The notes under the pieces: generated by a model
The model's input: only the letters and a program-made list of their open reading frames with translations
Databases searched by the model: none
What the model was told of the DNA's origin: nothing
Shown: one piece after another, positions 7,879 to 16,738 of the stretch
How the letters are laid out: each line of letters begins with the position of its first letter
Numbering within the stretch: position 1 is the stretch's first letter
Assembly: GCA_030536355.1 (NCBI GenBank)
Contig: JAUNQD010000001.1
Location: 111,709-175,708 of the forward strand
Length of the DNA: 64,000 nt
Reading direction: 5' to 3'
DNA from: Bacillota bacterium
GTDB taxonomy: Bacteria; Bacillota; Clostridia; Peptostreptococcales; Anaerovoracaceae
Translations under genes and position numbers: made by a program

Positions 7879-7890
7879 GCCTCGTTTTTC
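7858..7890 (+). terminator. Terminator of walJ-rlmH
   Basis: An 11-bp stem AACGAGGCTTA / TAAGCCTCGTT with a 7-nt loop, then TTT. It overlaps the last rlmH codons and the stop, and may also serve the convergent flavoprotein gene. Confidence 0.85.
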
Positions 7891-7892
7891 TG

Positions 7893-9005
7893 TTACTTTC
7901 TCGCCAGTTTTTCTACTATCTTATCCATAACCTTTGGATCGTGCATCGATTCCATGAGGAGTTTGTCAAGTTTCACTTCATCATCGGTTTGCTTTTTCAA
8001 GCCGTTATCGTAATCGGCCAACAAGCTTTCCTCAGAAAAATCTTCCGCGTCAAATGCCGCTATTGCTGCATCAGCAGCAGCCTTTGCAGTATCTGCAGCA
8101 GCAGAAAGTCCATCATTTAACAGCGGGAATATCTGCGCCGCTGCATCACCGACAAATACAGCCCCGTCTTTTACCAGTCGCCTTTCTTCGTTAACATCAA
8201 CGAGTCTTCCAAACTTCCACGGACTGAGCTGCTCGGCATTCTCAAAGAGTGTTTTTATCTTCTCACTGCTTTCAAGCCAATCTGCCATTCGCTGTTCAAG
8301 ATTTGATATCTTATGGGAATCTCTGCCCTTGACTATCATCCCCACATTGCAGATGCCGCGCTTGACGCCATCTGGTCCTACAGGAATGATCCAGAAATAT
8401 GCAGGACCTTCTTTATCATCAAAAGCGAAGATACCGCCGGCATCATACTGTTCCTTTGAAAAAGACTTTTCAAACTTGATGCCTTTGAAATATGCTCTCT
8501 GTCCTATCCAGGCAGCATCTGCCTTTTCAGAAACAACACCGTCCGCTCTTATGACCATACGGCTTCTAAGAATGCTCTCGGTGCCCTTTTGCATCACCTT
8601 CACCCCGCAGATCTTGCCGCTTTCTTTCACAAAGCCTGTCACTGTGCAGCCCTGGCGAAATTCTACGCCCCAGCTTACTGCAGTGTCCACCAACAATTTA
8701 TCAAGATAGAATCTAGGCACAGCATAACACTCAAATGGCATTACAGCTTCGCTTCCTGCGCTACTGATCAATTTTATCTTCCTTATGCAGGCACTCATTT
8801 TGTCAAGAGCTTCCACGGCATCAAGGGCCTCGATATGCTTCATTATCCCTTCCCTTACCATGTCGCCGCACACCTTGTCACGAGGGAAAGTTTCTTTATC
8901 AAGCATCAAAACATCAAGGCCGGCTTTTGATAAATATGAAGCGCATATCGCTCCGGCAGGACCGGCACCCACTACGATCACGTCTCTATCGATAATTGTT
9001 CTCAT
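7893..9005 (-). CDS. FAD-dependent oxidoreductase of the geranylgeranyl-reductase / FixC type
   Basis: 370 residues. The N-terminal FAD dinucleotide motif VVGAGPAGAICASYL is at residues 11-25, followed by DKVCGDMV (residues 45-52), the FAD-binding signature of the geranylgeranyl reductase family. The later FAD site is VFVGDAAAQIFPLLNDGLSA (about 285-304). The protein lacks the C-terminal iron-sulphur domain of ETF-ubiquinone oxidoreductases. Its start overlaps the end of the 904-residue iron-sulphur flavoprotein gene upstream by only a few bases of spacing, so the two are cotranscribed and probably work together in an electron transfer reaction. Substrate not predictable. Confidence 0.8.
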   Translation of the reverse strand: MRTIIDRDVIVVGAGPAGAICASYLSKAGLDVLMLDKETFPRDKVCGDMVREGIMKHIEALDAVEALDKMSACIRKIKLISSAGSEAVMPFECYAVPRFYLDKLLVDTAVSWGVEFRQGCTVTGFVKESGKICGVKVMQKGTESILRSRMVIRADGVVSEKADAAWIGQRAYFKGIKFEKSFSKEQYDAGGIFAFDDKEGPAYFWIIPVGPDGVKRGICNVGMIVKGRDSHKISNLEQRMADWLESSEKIKTLFENAEQLSPWKFGRLVDVNEERRLVKDGAVFVGDAAAQIFPLLNDGLSAAADTAKAAADAAIAAFDAEDFSEESLLADYDNGLKKQTDDEVKLDKLLMESMHDPKVMDKIVEKLARK

Positions 9006-9007
9006 AG

Positions 9008-11722
9008 TTATGCCTCCTTTCCTGCGTCTAAACGCTGACCTTCAGCTGCCGGCACCATTTCTATGGCATTGGCCGGACATAATTTAGCACATATGCCGCA
9101 TCCCATACACATGTCTTTTATCGGCTTATGATACCCGCAATTCATACATCTGCTTGCTTCTATCAGACTCTGTTCATCGGTGAACGGTTCCGTGCCGTTT
9201 TCAAGGCCTTTGATCACCTCAGGTTTTCTTCCTTCGATGACCTCGTAATCTGTAGGCATCGGAGCAGTATCATCGCTTCCCAAGCTGATATAATCATTCT
9301 TTACGGCCAGAAAATTATCTACAGCTGCAGCCCCTGCACGCCCCGCATCTGCTGAACTCATATCAATATCGCCTATTGCAAATACACCTTTGATGTTTGT
9401 CGCCAGCTTATGATCGACTGCCATATACCCCGACTCATCCATATCGAGTTTCAGATTCCTTATGGCTATGGTCTCGGTATCAGGTCCGCCGCCGCCAATG
9501 ATCAAGCTGTCACACGGTACGCTTATGGTATGACCTTTATCTATCACTCTGCACACAGCGTTATATGCCTTGCCGTCTTTAGCTTCTACGCTTACGACTT
9601 CTACACCTGTTACCAGATTCACGCCTTCACCTATGGCAGCATCCACCGCGCCTGTTTTATTCTGAAGGCTTCCTCTGCTATACGGTGCAAGGACTGTTGT
9701 TTCGACCCCTTCGCCCACCAAGTTTCTCGCCAGATCAAAGGTCATTTCGTCTCCGCCGCAAACCAAGATCCTTTCTCCCAGGAATTCCATCTTCTCATTG
9801 GCTGTAAGCTTTCCCATGATCTCCGCCATATCATATACGCCTGCATAGCCGGCTCCATCTATCTTATATTTTTTACCGCCATGATCGCCTATAGCGAAAA
9901 GTGCAGCATCGTATCCTGCTTTCATTAGCTGATTTATGCTTGGCCTTATTCCTCCCGAGGCATTGCATACCACTTCTATGCCGCAGGCTTCTATCTTATC
10001 AAGTTCATGCTTCAGGACAGTTTTATCTATTCTCTTCTCAGTGGCAAGCCATCTATAGCTTCCGCCAAGTTCCGGTTCTTTTTCGAAGATCGTAGGCTTG
10101 TATCCCTTTCTTGCCAGGCTTATGGCTGCAGTGATACCTGCGATCCCTCCGCCTATGACAGCCACCTTATAAGCATCCCCATCGAATATGAATCTTGGCA
10201 TATCTTCCTCTATGCCTGCCGCCCTGAGGACTGCCAATATATCTTCTGCCAGTTCTTTTTCTTGATAAACGACTTCCTGAGCATCTTCATCGACAAACGG
10301 ATCTTCTTCATCGATCACCGGCACGATGATTTTCTCTTCGTATTGCGGTTTGATATATCTGCTGTGTTCAGGATATATCGCAAGTGCATCCGGTGCATCA
10401 TATATCATATGCTCTCGTGAAATATCAGCACTACCGCTGACAGCTCTATGTATCTGCGTTGCTGCTTCCATTCCCGCCGCGACGGCTTCTACAACAGAGC
10501 TCGTCTCTCCCGTAGCATCACCACACGCAAATATCATTTCTTTATTGGTTTTATATTCATCATTGATCTTGACTTTTCCGTCAGGATAAGTTTCGGCGTT
10601 ACAGATATCTTCTACGATGCTCCTCTGGCCCGCCGCGAATATAACAGTATCGCAGAAGTAATTCAGCTCGCTGCCTTTTTTAAGTGTGACCGCCTTTACC
10701 TTGCCGTCTTCTGCTATTATTTCTTCAAGGGAAGTTTCGGTTCTGAAATCTATTCTTTCGTCTTCCAGCACCTGCACCATGTCATCTGCCATAGCCAGCT
10801 CATCTTCAGCTTCAGCAGCCACCATGACGATGTCCTTATCCATGCGCACAAGTACCCTTGCCAGATCTGCAGCAAACCCATCACCGCCCACGATGACGAT
10901 CTTATCACCTATCTCAACACCTTCGTCAAAACCGCCTGTTATCTGACGCATCACGGTAACGCCCTCATATACTCCGTCTGCATCTCCGCCTCTGACCTCA
11001 GGCATTATGCCATAGGAGTCACCGACAGCTATCAAACATGCCCTGTATCCTTCTTGCCACAGCTCATCGAGGCTGTGACCTTTTCCTATATGCCAGCCGC
11101 ATCTTACATCTATCCAGGCAGAAACGATACGATCGATCTCATGGCGCATCATGTCCTTATCAAACCTGAAGGCAGGGATACCCCAGTTCATCGCCCCACC
11201 AAGTGTTTTATCTTTCTCAAAGACAGTTACATTGTATCCGATCTTTCCAAGTCTGTATGCCGCTGCAAGCCCTGCAGGTCCGCCGCCTATGACCGCGATC
11301 TTCTCATTATACTTTTTTGGATATCTGATCGGCATAGAAGCTTCTTCCGACAGGACATATCTTTCAAGCGCCCTCATGTTGAGCGGCTCATCGCCAAATA
11401 CCGATCGCTTACAAGTTTCCTTGCAAAACTCATCACACACGGTCGCGCATATCCCCGGCATCGGATTCTTTTCACGGATATATTCAGCCGCTTTCTTAAG
11501 TTCACCTTTGCTGATCAAAGCCGCCACCGTCTGGGGCACGATTCCCAGTGGACATCCCTTGGAGCATGCCATCTTGACAGATTTCTCCATGCAAAAAGCA
11601 GTTCTCTGATATTCATCCACAGCACCCGTAGGACATATTTCTCGGCACTGTCCGCAATTGATGCAAAGCTCCCTGTCTATAACGGCTTCCGCCCTCTTAT
11701 CTATCGTTACATTGAATTTCAT
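9008..11722 (-). CDS. Iron-sulphur flavoprotein with two tandem GltD-like oxidoreductase modules
   Basis: 904 residues. Order: ferredoxin-like CINCGQCREICP (about 20-31) and further N-terminal cysteines as in GltD/DPD-type proteins (SKGCPLG; ICATVCDEFCKETCKR). The first FAD module starts at IAVIGGGPAGLAAAY (about 143), with its own NAD motif IVIVGGDGFAADLA. A linker rich in Asp/Glu leads to a second complete FAD module (VAVIGGGIAGITAAIS, about 520) with ILVCGGDEMTFDLA. The C-terminus has CMNCG and a full CMGCGICAKLCP cluster. Two fused modules make it about twice the usual GltD-like size. It probably moves electrons between NAD(P)H, flavins and ferredoxin; the partner is the downstream FixC-like flavoprotein. 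Confidence 0.85.
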   Translation of the reverse strand: MKFNVTIDKRAEAVIDRELCINCGQCREICPTGAVDEYQRTAFCMEKSVKMACSKGCPLGIVPQTVAALISKGELKKAAEYIREKNPMPGICATVCDEFCKETCKRSVFGDEPLNMRALERYVLSEEASMPIRYPKKYNEKIAVIGGGPAGLAAAYRLGKIGYNVTVFEKDKTLGGAMNWGIPAFRFDKDMMRHEIDRIVSAWIDVRCGWHIGKGHSLDELWQEGYRACLIAVGDSYGIMPEVRGGDADGVYEGVTVMRQITGGFDEGVEIGDKIVIVGGDGFAADLARVLVRMDKDIVMVAAEAEDELAMADDMVQVLEDERIDFRTETSLEEIIAEDGKVKAVTLKKGSELNYFCDTVIFAAGQRSIVEDICNAETYPDGKVKINDEYKTNKEMIFACGDATGETSSVVEAVAAGMEAATQIHRAVSGSADISREHMIYDAPDALAIYPEHSRYIKPQYEEKIIVPVIDEEDPFVDEDAQEVVYQEKELAEDILAVLRAAGIEEDMPRFIFDGDAYKVAVIGGGIAGITAAISLARKGYKPTIFEKEPELGGSYRWLATEKRIDKTVLKHELDKIEACGIEVVCNASGGIRPSINQLMKAGYDAALFAIGDHGGKKYKIDGAGYAGVYDMAEIMGKLTANEKMEFLGERILVCGGDEMTFDLARNLVGEGVETTVLAPYSRGSLQNKTGAVDAAIGEGVNLVTGVEVVSVEAKDGKAYNAVCRVIDKGHTISVPCDSLIIGGGGPDTETIAIRNLKLDMDESGYMAVDHKLATNIKGVFAIGDIDMSSADAGRAGAAAVDNFLAVKNDYISLGSDDTAPMPTDYEVIEGRKPEVIKGLENGTEPFTDEQSLIEASRCMNCGYHKPIKDMCMGCGICAKLCPANAIEMVPAAEGQRLDAGKEA

Positions 11723-11749
11723 CTTTTCCTCCTGTCTGCCCTTTGCATC

Positions 11750-12118
11750 TTAGAAAATCTCAAGAGCCGACAACTCTTCGCTGAGCTCTTGACACATTTC
11801 CTCCGGAAGCACGCTTTTTACCATTGCTGCCGCATCTTTAGATGTCAAGGTTTGGAGTTTTTCCCCTTCGATCCACTTCTTGCAAAGCCTCAGGAATCCG
11901 AGATCCCTAAGTCCATTCCATTCAAAGTGCACGTTTCTCATAGCCATAACGAATACCAGCTCCGCTGTGCCTTCCCATTTGATTTCTTCTTTAAGGAAGT
12001 GCATTTCCGGGCTGTTTTCGTAATCTGTACTGAATTCTTCAAGGACTTTCTCCAGCTGCTTTTCTATCGCTTTGAGATGCTTGTTGCCGCGTCTGCCTTC
12101 AAATAAGCCTTGTTCCAT
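11750..12118 (-). CDS. Conserved hypothetical protein, 122 residues
   Basis: Not recognised. Soluble and mostly helical in composition, acidic, no cysteine cluster; contains one Cys pair too far apart to be a motif. It begins MEQGLFEGRRGNKHLKAIEK after AAGGAGAA. It lies 27 bases upstream of the large iron-sulphur flavoprotein on the same strand and is likely first in that operon, which hints at an accessory role. Confidence 0.7.
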   Translation of the reverse strand: MEQGLFEGRRGNKHLKAIEKQLEKVLEEFSTDYENSPEMHFLKEEIKWEGTAELVFVMAMRNVHFEWNGLRDLGFLRLCKKWIEGEKLQTLTSKDAAAMVKSVLPEEMCQELSEELSALEIF

Positions 12119-12180
12119 AATGTTTTCTCCTTATGTTCAGATTTCATCATATATTCAATTATATCCTTTTATAAAAGCCA

Positions 12181-13341
12181 TTACAATATTTTCCTTTTAC
12201 CTCTTTCTTTAACTATTTCTCCGACAGCCTCTATAACAGCGTTTATATCTCTTTCTGTATTGTAAAATCCGGGACTTATCCTGACGCAGCCCATTTGCCG
12301 TGTTCCTATGGTCTCATGGGCTCTTGGAGCACAGTGCAGCCCCGCCCTTACGGCAATACCGTATCTGTCGTTGAGTTCTCTCGCCACATCTTCACAGTCC
12401 ATGCCATCAATATTCATCGCTACCACCGCCGTTTTCTCATGAGTGTCTGCCGTTCCATACAGGGTAACACCCTCTATTTCAGACAGTCCCTTCTGGAGTT
12501 TCTCCGTCAGCTTCCGTTCATGTTCTTCTATGACTTCTATCCCTATCTTATTTATGTATCTTACCGCTGCGCCCAGCGCGATTATTCCCGGCGCATTCAC
12601 CGTCCCGGCCTCAAATCCCTCCGGGAGGTCCTCCGGCTGTTCCTCTTCGCTCGATCGGCTCCCTGTACCGCCCGCAAGAAGCGGCGCGCTTTGCACTCCG
12701 GATCTTATGTAAAGGATCCCGGTTCCCTGCGGTCCGAGAAGGCCTTTGTGCCCCGGAGCTGCCAGGATATCGATATGCTTTTCTTCCACGTCCAGGTCCA
12801 TGTGCCCTGCCCCCTGGGCTCCATCTACCATGAAAATGATACCACGCCTTAATGCGGTCCTTCCGATTTCTTCAAGGGGCATCTTGGTTCCTGTAACATT
12901 GGATGCTGCCGTGATCACTATCATCCTTGTATTTCTTCTGATCGCCGTCTTGATATTGTCAGGATCCATCGATCCGTCGCGGGCGCAACTGACAAATGTT
13001 GTAGAGACGCCCTTTTTTCTCAGTTCCATCAACGGCCTTACCACGGAATTGTGTTCCATGGAGGATGTGATCACATGGTCGCCTTCCTTGAGGATACCTT
13101 TCAGCGCGATATTGATGGACTCGGTGCAGTTTTTAGTAAAAATCAGTCTGGAAGCATCTTTGATATTGAATAACCTTGCCACCGCCAGCCTCGCTTTATA
13201 TATTTCCTGAGCAGTCCTAGCCGCCATGAAGTGTCCGGACCTGCCCGGGTTGGCGCAGTAATTGGCCATCACATCTATCATTGTCTCTATGACTTCTTGT
13301 GGTTTCGGATAGGACGTGGCTCCGTTGTCCATATAGATCAT
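12181..13341 (-). CDS. Class V aminotransferase-fold PLP enzyme (cysteine desulfurase-like)
   Basis: 386 residues, cysteine desulfurase / selenocysteine lyase type. It starts MIYMDNGATSYPKP. The PLP lysine is in LAAPGHKGLLGPQGTGI (about residue 200), preceded by the cofactor Asp in FMVDGAQGAGH. The catalytic-loop cysteine is in AGLHCAPRAHETIG near residue 343, typical of this branch. The ATG at 13341 is preferred over 13347 because GGAGG lies seven bases before it. No IscU/SufU scaffold gene is adjacent, so the sulphur acceptor is unknown. Confidence 0.85.
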   Translation of the reverse strand: MIYMDNGATSYPKPQEVIETMIDVMANYCANPGRSGHFMAARTAQEIYKARLAVARLFNIKDASRLIFTKNCTESINIALKGILKEGDHVITSSMEHNSVVRPLMELRKKGVSTTFVSCARDGSMDPDNIKTAIRRNTRMIVITAASNVTGTKMPLEEIGRTALRRGIIFMVDGAQGAGHMDLDVEEKHIDILAAPGHKGLLGPQGTGILYIRSGVQSAPLLAGGTGSRSSEEEQPEDLPEGFEAGTVNAPGIIALGAAVRYINKIGIEVIEEHERKLTEKLQKGLSEIEGVTLYGTADTHEKTAVVAMNIDGMDCEDVARELNDRYGIAVRAGLHCAPRAHETIGTRQMGCVRISPGFYNTERDINAVIEAVGEIVKERGKRKIL

Positions 13342-13373
13342 ATTCATACCTCCGCAACGCTGTTTTTTAGTAT

Positions 13374-13411
13374 AAAAAATATAGGTATCAGCTTCGGTCC
13401 GATACCTATAT
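13374..13411 (-). terminator. Terminator of the SanA-like / DUF362 unit
   Basis: An 11-bp stem ATATAGGTATC / GATACCTATAT with an 11-nt loop, followed on the minus strand by TTTTT, about 50 bases past the DUF362 stop. Confidence 0.85.
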
Positions 13412-13458
13412 ATCTTATGCTCTTATTGATTCATTTGTTACTCAGTTATGAATTGCTA

Positions 13459-14727
13459 TCATGTTCTCCATTTCCTGTCAGCGATCCTGGCAAGCAGTGA
13501 TTTTTTCACTGTGATCGCATTTTCAGGACACATTTCCTGACAGCAGTAACATTTGATACACTTGTCATAGTCGTATGTGGCTGTGCCTCTGCCCTTTCCG
13601 GTGCCTGCCTGTTTCCCACCGTGTTTCTTGATATGTATAGCCTTTCCTTCAACAGGGCAGCTGTTTACGCAAATACCGCATCCGATGCATTTGTTTTCTT
13701 TTACCACAGGTTTTTTCTGCAGGAACGGCACCAGGAATCTGACTGCCTGGAGCTTACCTTTGTACTCTTTACCGCGCTGTACGTTGAACTCTTTATCGCC
13801 GTATTTCTCTGCGGCCTGTTCAGGTGTCATCTCGCCATCTTCTGTAACTACGATCATATTCTCATATGTTCCTACGCCTTGCTCCATGGCAGCCACATTG
13901 GTCGGCACCAATTCAGGTTTCAGATCCACCAGGTGACAGAACAGACCGTCGATGGCAACGGGATCTGTAGATGCCAAAATCATGTTCATCGGCTTCGGGT
14001 TGCCGTTTTGAGGGCCGTTTCCTTCCATGGCCACGATACCGTCCATAACATGAAGCTTAGGTTTTACCACGTTGTTCAGGTCTGCCAGCATGCCGGCGAA
14101 ATTTTCCACTGCAGAAAACTTGGCGTGAGACGATGCTTTATTGATGCCGTAAACACACCCAAAAGTATTCTTCACGGCACCTGTAACTCTCACCAGCTGA
14201 TGAGTCTTCATCTTACATACATTTATGACAGCATCTGCATCCATTATTTCCCGGCAAATGATGAACTTGTCAGCCACCTTCGCTTCAGGATATTCCATTT
14301 CCACGCCTGATTCGAAATTCCCAAAGGGGATTCCAAGTCGGTCGGCAACTTCCTTGAGCCCACAGTCAGCTGCTATGTTCTCAGGCTTTGCCACAGGGTT
14401 TCCGGGAGAATCACCGTATTTAAGGTTCGTATATCCTTCTTCCTGAAGCAGCTTACTTACTGCTTCGAAGACTGCAGGATGAGTGGTACATGCTTTTTCC
14501 GGAGGATTCTTGGCGAGAAGATTCGGCTTGAGAACGAGCCTGCTCTCCTTAGTTATCGTCTGCGAGCCAAGAGCGTGCGCCTTTGAATGATCGGCGGAGC
14601 CGCTAAAGATCTCCTCCAGTCCTCCGAGAAGTGCCACTGCCTTTCTCACCGCTGCGTCTACTTTATCTTGTTCATATGAATCACATCTTACAAGTGCGAC
14701 TTTGCTTGTTTTTATCTCATTATTCAT
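13459..14727 (-). CDS. DUF362 protein with C-terminal two-cluster ferredoxin domain
   Basis: 422 residues. The N-terminal two thirds is a DUF362 domain (about 1-300) with AKNPPEKACTTHPAVFEAV and CKMKTHQLVRVTGAVKNTFG, the conserved core of the family. The C-terminus carries two 4Fe-4S motifs, CIGCGICVNSCP and CIKCYCCQEMCP. DUF362-ferredoxin proteins are common in anaerobes but have no agreed function. The start at 14727 is chosen because AGGTG, overlapping the preceding gene's stop, lies six bases before it. It is cotranscribed with the SanA/YdcF-like gene. Confidence 0.85.
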   Translation of the reverse strand: MNNEIKTSKVALVRCDSYEQDKVDAAVRKAVALLGGLEEIFSGSADHSKAHALGSQTITKESRLVLKPNLLAKNPPEKACTTHPAVFEAVSKLLQEEGYTNLKYGDSPGNPVAKPENIAADCGLKEVADRLGIPFGNFESGVEMEYPEAKVADKFIICREIMDADAVINVCKMKTHQLVRVTGAVKNTFGCVYGINKASSHAKFSAVENFAGMLADLNNVVKPKLHVMDGIVAMEGNGPQNGNPKPMNMILASTDPVAIDGLFCHLVDLKPELVPTNVAAMEQGVGTYENMIVVTEDGEMTPEQAAEKYGDKEFNVQRGKEYKGKLQAVRFLVPFLQKKPVVKENKCIGCGICVNSCPVEGKAIHIKKHGGKQAGTGKGRGTATYDYDKCIKCYCCQEMCPENAITVKKSLLARIADRKWRT

Positions 14728-14736
14728 ATGCTTCAC

Positions 14737-15441
14737 CTACTGAGTAACTACTCCGCTGCCATTTATCGGAATGGCCTCACCTAAAAATGTAGCTTCCGGC
14801 TTGATGATCCATTTGACGAAGTCTTTTACACGCGCCAAGGCTTCTCTTCCTTCGCGGATCTCCTGCCCACTGTAGACATCCTGCTCGGCCGCCACTCCGA
14901 CAGCCTCGATACCCATCTTTTTACAACCCTGAAGAGACCTATACAGATGGTATTCCTGCGTTACCACGACCATGGACTCCACTCCAAACACATACGACGC
15001 CCTGTACACCGAATCATAAGTACTGAAACCGGCGTGATCCAGGAAGATATCTTCTTCGGGAACGCCCGCATCCAGGACGTAATTCCTCATGGCCTTGACT
15101 TCATTGTATTCTATTTGACCGTCGTCTCCTGTCAGCAGCAGCTTAGATGCCACACCCCTGAAGTACAATTCAACGCCTGTCTCCAGCCTGTCCTCAAGCA
15201 TCTGGCTAGGTGTGCCGTCCGGGTTGACAGCAGCTCCCAGAACCATTATGCATTCAGGCTCGATACGACTCATCTCTACAAGATCGCTGTTGGTTATGGA
15301 CGATGAGTCTCCGTTATACCAAGCGACGATCTTATCGTCATTGGCCTTGATGACAAGCAAATTTATGGCCACCGCCAGCACCGCGACTAAAACCCCTACT
15401 TTTATCAAAAATAATATGAATCTGCCTAATAATCTAAACAA
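14737..15441 (-). CDS. SanA/YdcF-like membrane-anchored protein (DUF218)
   Basis: 234 residues starting at TTG (15441), seven bases after GGAGGGG; an open extension to a GTG at 15474 is possible but has a poorer site. One transmembrane segment (about 8-30, LFLIKVGVLVAVLAVAINLL) anchors a DUF218 domain facing outward: IMVLGAAVNPDGTPSQMLEDR, LLLTGDDG, EDIFLDHAGFSTYDS, VVVTQEYHLYRS. E. coli SanA of this family affects envelope barrier function; biochemical activity unknown. Its stop touches the ribosome site of the DUF362 gene. Confidence 0.8.
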   Translation of the reverse strand: MFRLLGRFILFLIKVGVLVAVLAVAINLLVIKANDDKIVAWYNGDSSSITNSDLVEMSRIEPECIMVLGAAVNPDGTPSQMLEDRLETGVELYFRGVASKLLLTGDDGQIEYNEVKAMRNYVLDAGVPEEDIFLDHAGFSTYDSVYRASYVFGVESMVVVTQEYHLYRSLQGCKKMGIEAVGVAAEQDVYSGQEIREGREALARVKDFVKWIIKPEATFLGEAIPINGSGVVTQ

Positions 15442-15555
15442 TCTATTACCCCTCCATGGATATGCAAAGGGCACTGCCCCTTTTTATCTTTTTCAAGGTC
15501 ATATTCTAACAGGTTTTTATGTTAGTTTAAAGAAAAAATAGACTTTATGCTCGTT

Positions 15556-15584
15556 TTGTTGTAAAATATTTTATTATTGATAAT
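15556..15584 (+). promoter_or_regulatory. Probable promoter of ilvE
   Basis: TTGTTG, a 17-bp spacer and GATAAT, about 36 bases before the ilvE start. No T-box or leader peptide precedes this gene, unlike leuA. Confidence 0.5.
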
Positions 15585-15619
15585 GCAAAAAATATTATAA
15601 ATATACAAAGGAGAGAGTT

Positions 15620-16690
15620 ATGGCTTACAATTTCCCAATCACAAGAAATCCTAACCCAAAGGCAAAACCGGATCCTGATACACTGAGATTCGGTACTGAA
15701 TTCACTGACCACATGTTCATCATGGAATATGAAGAAGGCAAAGGCTGGCATGACGGAAGGATCGTTCCTTACGGACCTCTGGAACTGGATCCTGCTGCTG
15801 TAGTTTTCCACTATGCTCAAGAAATGTTCGAAGGCCTGAAGGCTTACAAGACTCCTGAAGGAAAAGTTCAGCTGTTCAGACCTGACATGAACGCCAAGAG
15901 AACTAACAGAACTAACGACAGACTGTGCATCCCTCAGATGGACGAAGAATTATACGTAGAATGCATCAAGGCGCTGGTATCTGTAGATGCTGACTGGATC
16001 CCTGAAAAAGAAGGAACTGCACTTTACATAAGACCTTTCATCATCGCTGATGAACCTTTCCTCGGTGTTAGAAGAGCTAACCACTACAAGTTCATCATCA
16101 TCCTCAGCCCTGTAGGACCTTACTATGTTGGCGGACTTACTCCTACTAAGATCTATGTAGAAGACAAATATGTTCGTGCTACAAAGGGCGGTACAGGCGA
16201 AGCTAAGTGCGGCGGTAACTATGCAGCTTCACTGAAGGCTCAGGAAGAAGCTCACGAAAAGGGCTATGAACAGATCCTGTGGCTGGACGGCGTTGAAAGA
16301 AAGTACGTTGAAGAAATCGGAACTTCCAACGCATTCTTCATGATCGGCGATGAAATCATCACAGCTCCACTGGATGGAACTATCCTGCCCGGTATCACAA
16401 GAGATTCCGTTATCCAGCTGCTGAAGAAGAAGGGCATCAAGATCACAGAAAGAAAGCTGGCTATCGACGAAGTAGTTGAAGCTTACAAGAACGGACAGTT
16501 CGTTGAAATGTTCGCTTCCGGTACAGCTGCAGTTATCTCACCTGTAGGCGAACTGTGCTACAAGGGCGAATCCATGATCATCAACGGCGGCGGCATCGGC
16601 CCTGTTGCTCAGGATCTGTACGACACTCTGTACGGAATCCAGACAGGAAAAGTTGCTGACGATATGGGTTGGACTGTAGAAGTTAAATAA
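15620..16690 (+). CDS. ilvE: Branched-chain amino acid aminotransferase
   Basis: PLP enzyme interconverting leucine, isoleucine and valine with their 2-oxo acids; 356 residues, the length of the eukaryote-like/BCAT group II form. Recognisable: FRPDMNAKRTNRTNDRLC, the PLP lysine in KGGTGEAKCGGNYAAS (about residue 200), EEIGTSNAFFMI and GTILPGITRDSVIQL. The ribosome site is AAAGGAGAG. Single gene bounded by a strong terminator. It completes the ilv/leu pathway at the right end of the window, or could run in reverse for Stickland-type fermentation of branched amino acids. Confidence 0.95.
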   Translation: MAYNFPITRNPNPKAKPDPDTLRFGTEFTDHMFIMEYEEGKGWHDGRIVPYGPLELDPAAVVFHYAQEMFEGLKAYKTPEGKVQLFRPDMNAKRTNRTNDRLCIPQMDEELYVECIKALVSVDADWIPEKEGTALYIRPFIIADEPFLGVRRANHYKFIIILSPVGPYYVGGLTPTKIYVEDKYVRATKGGTGEAKCGGNYAASLKAQEEAHEKGYEQILWLDGVERKYVEEIGTSNAFFMIGDEIITAPLDGTILPGITRDSVIQLLKKKGIKITERKLAIDEVVEAYKNGQFVEMFASGTAAVISPVGELCYKGESMIINGGGIGPVAQDLYDTLYGIQTGKVADDMGWTVEVK

Positions 16691-16707
16691 GACTTATAGA
16701 AACACTT

Positions 16708-16738
16708 AGAGCGGATCGTAATGATCCGCTCTTTTTTT
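16708..16738 (+). terminator. Terminator of ilvE
   Basis: A 10-bp stem AGAGCGGATC / GATCCGCTCT, 5-nt loop, then seven T. It also lies at the 3' end of the convergent exchanger gene. Confidence 0.92.

Noticed and set aside
10448..12106. Long plus-strand frame opposite the iron-sulphur flavoprotein gene
   Set aside because: It is the antisense shadow of a gene with clear motifs; its own translation has no recognisable domain.
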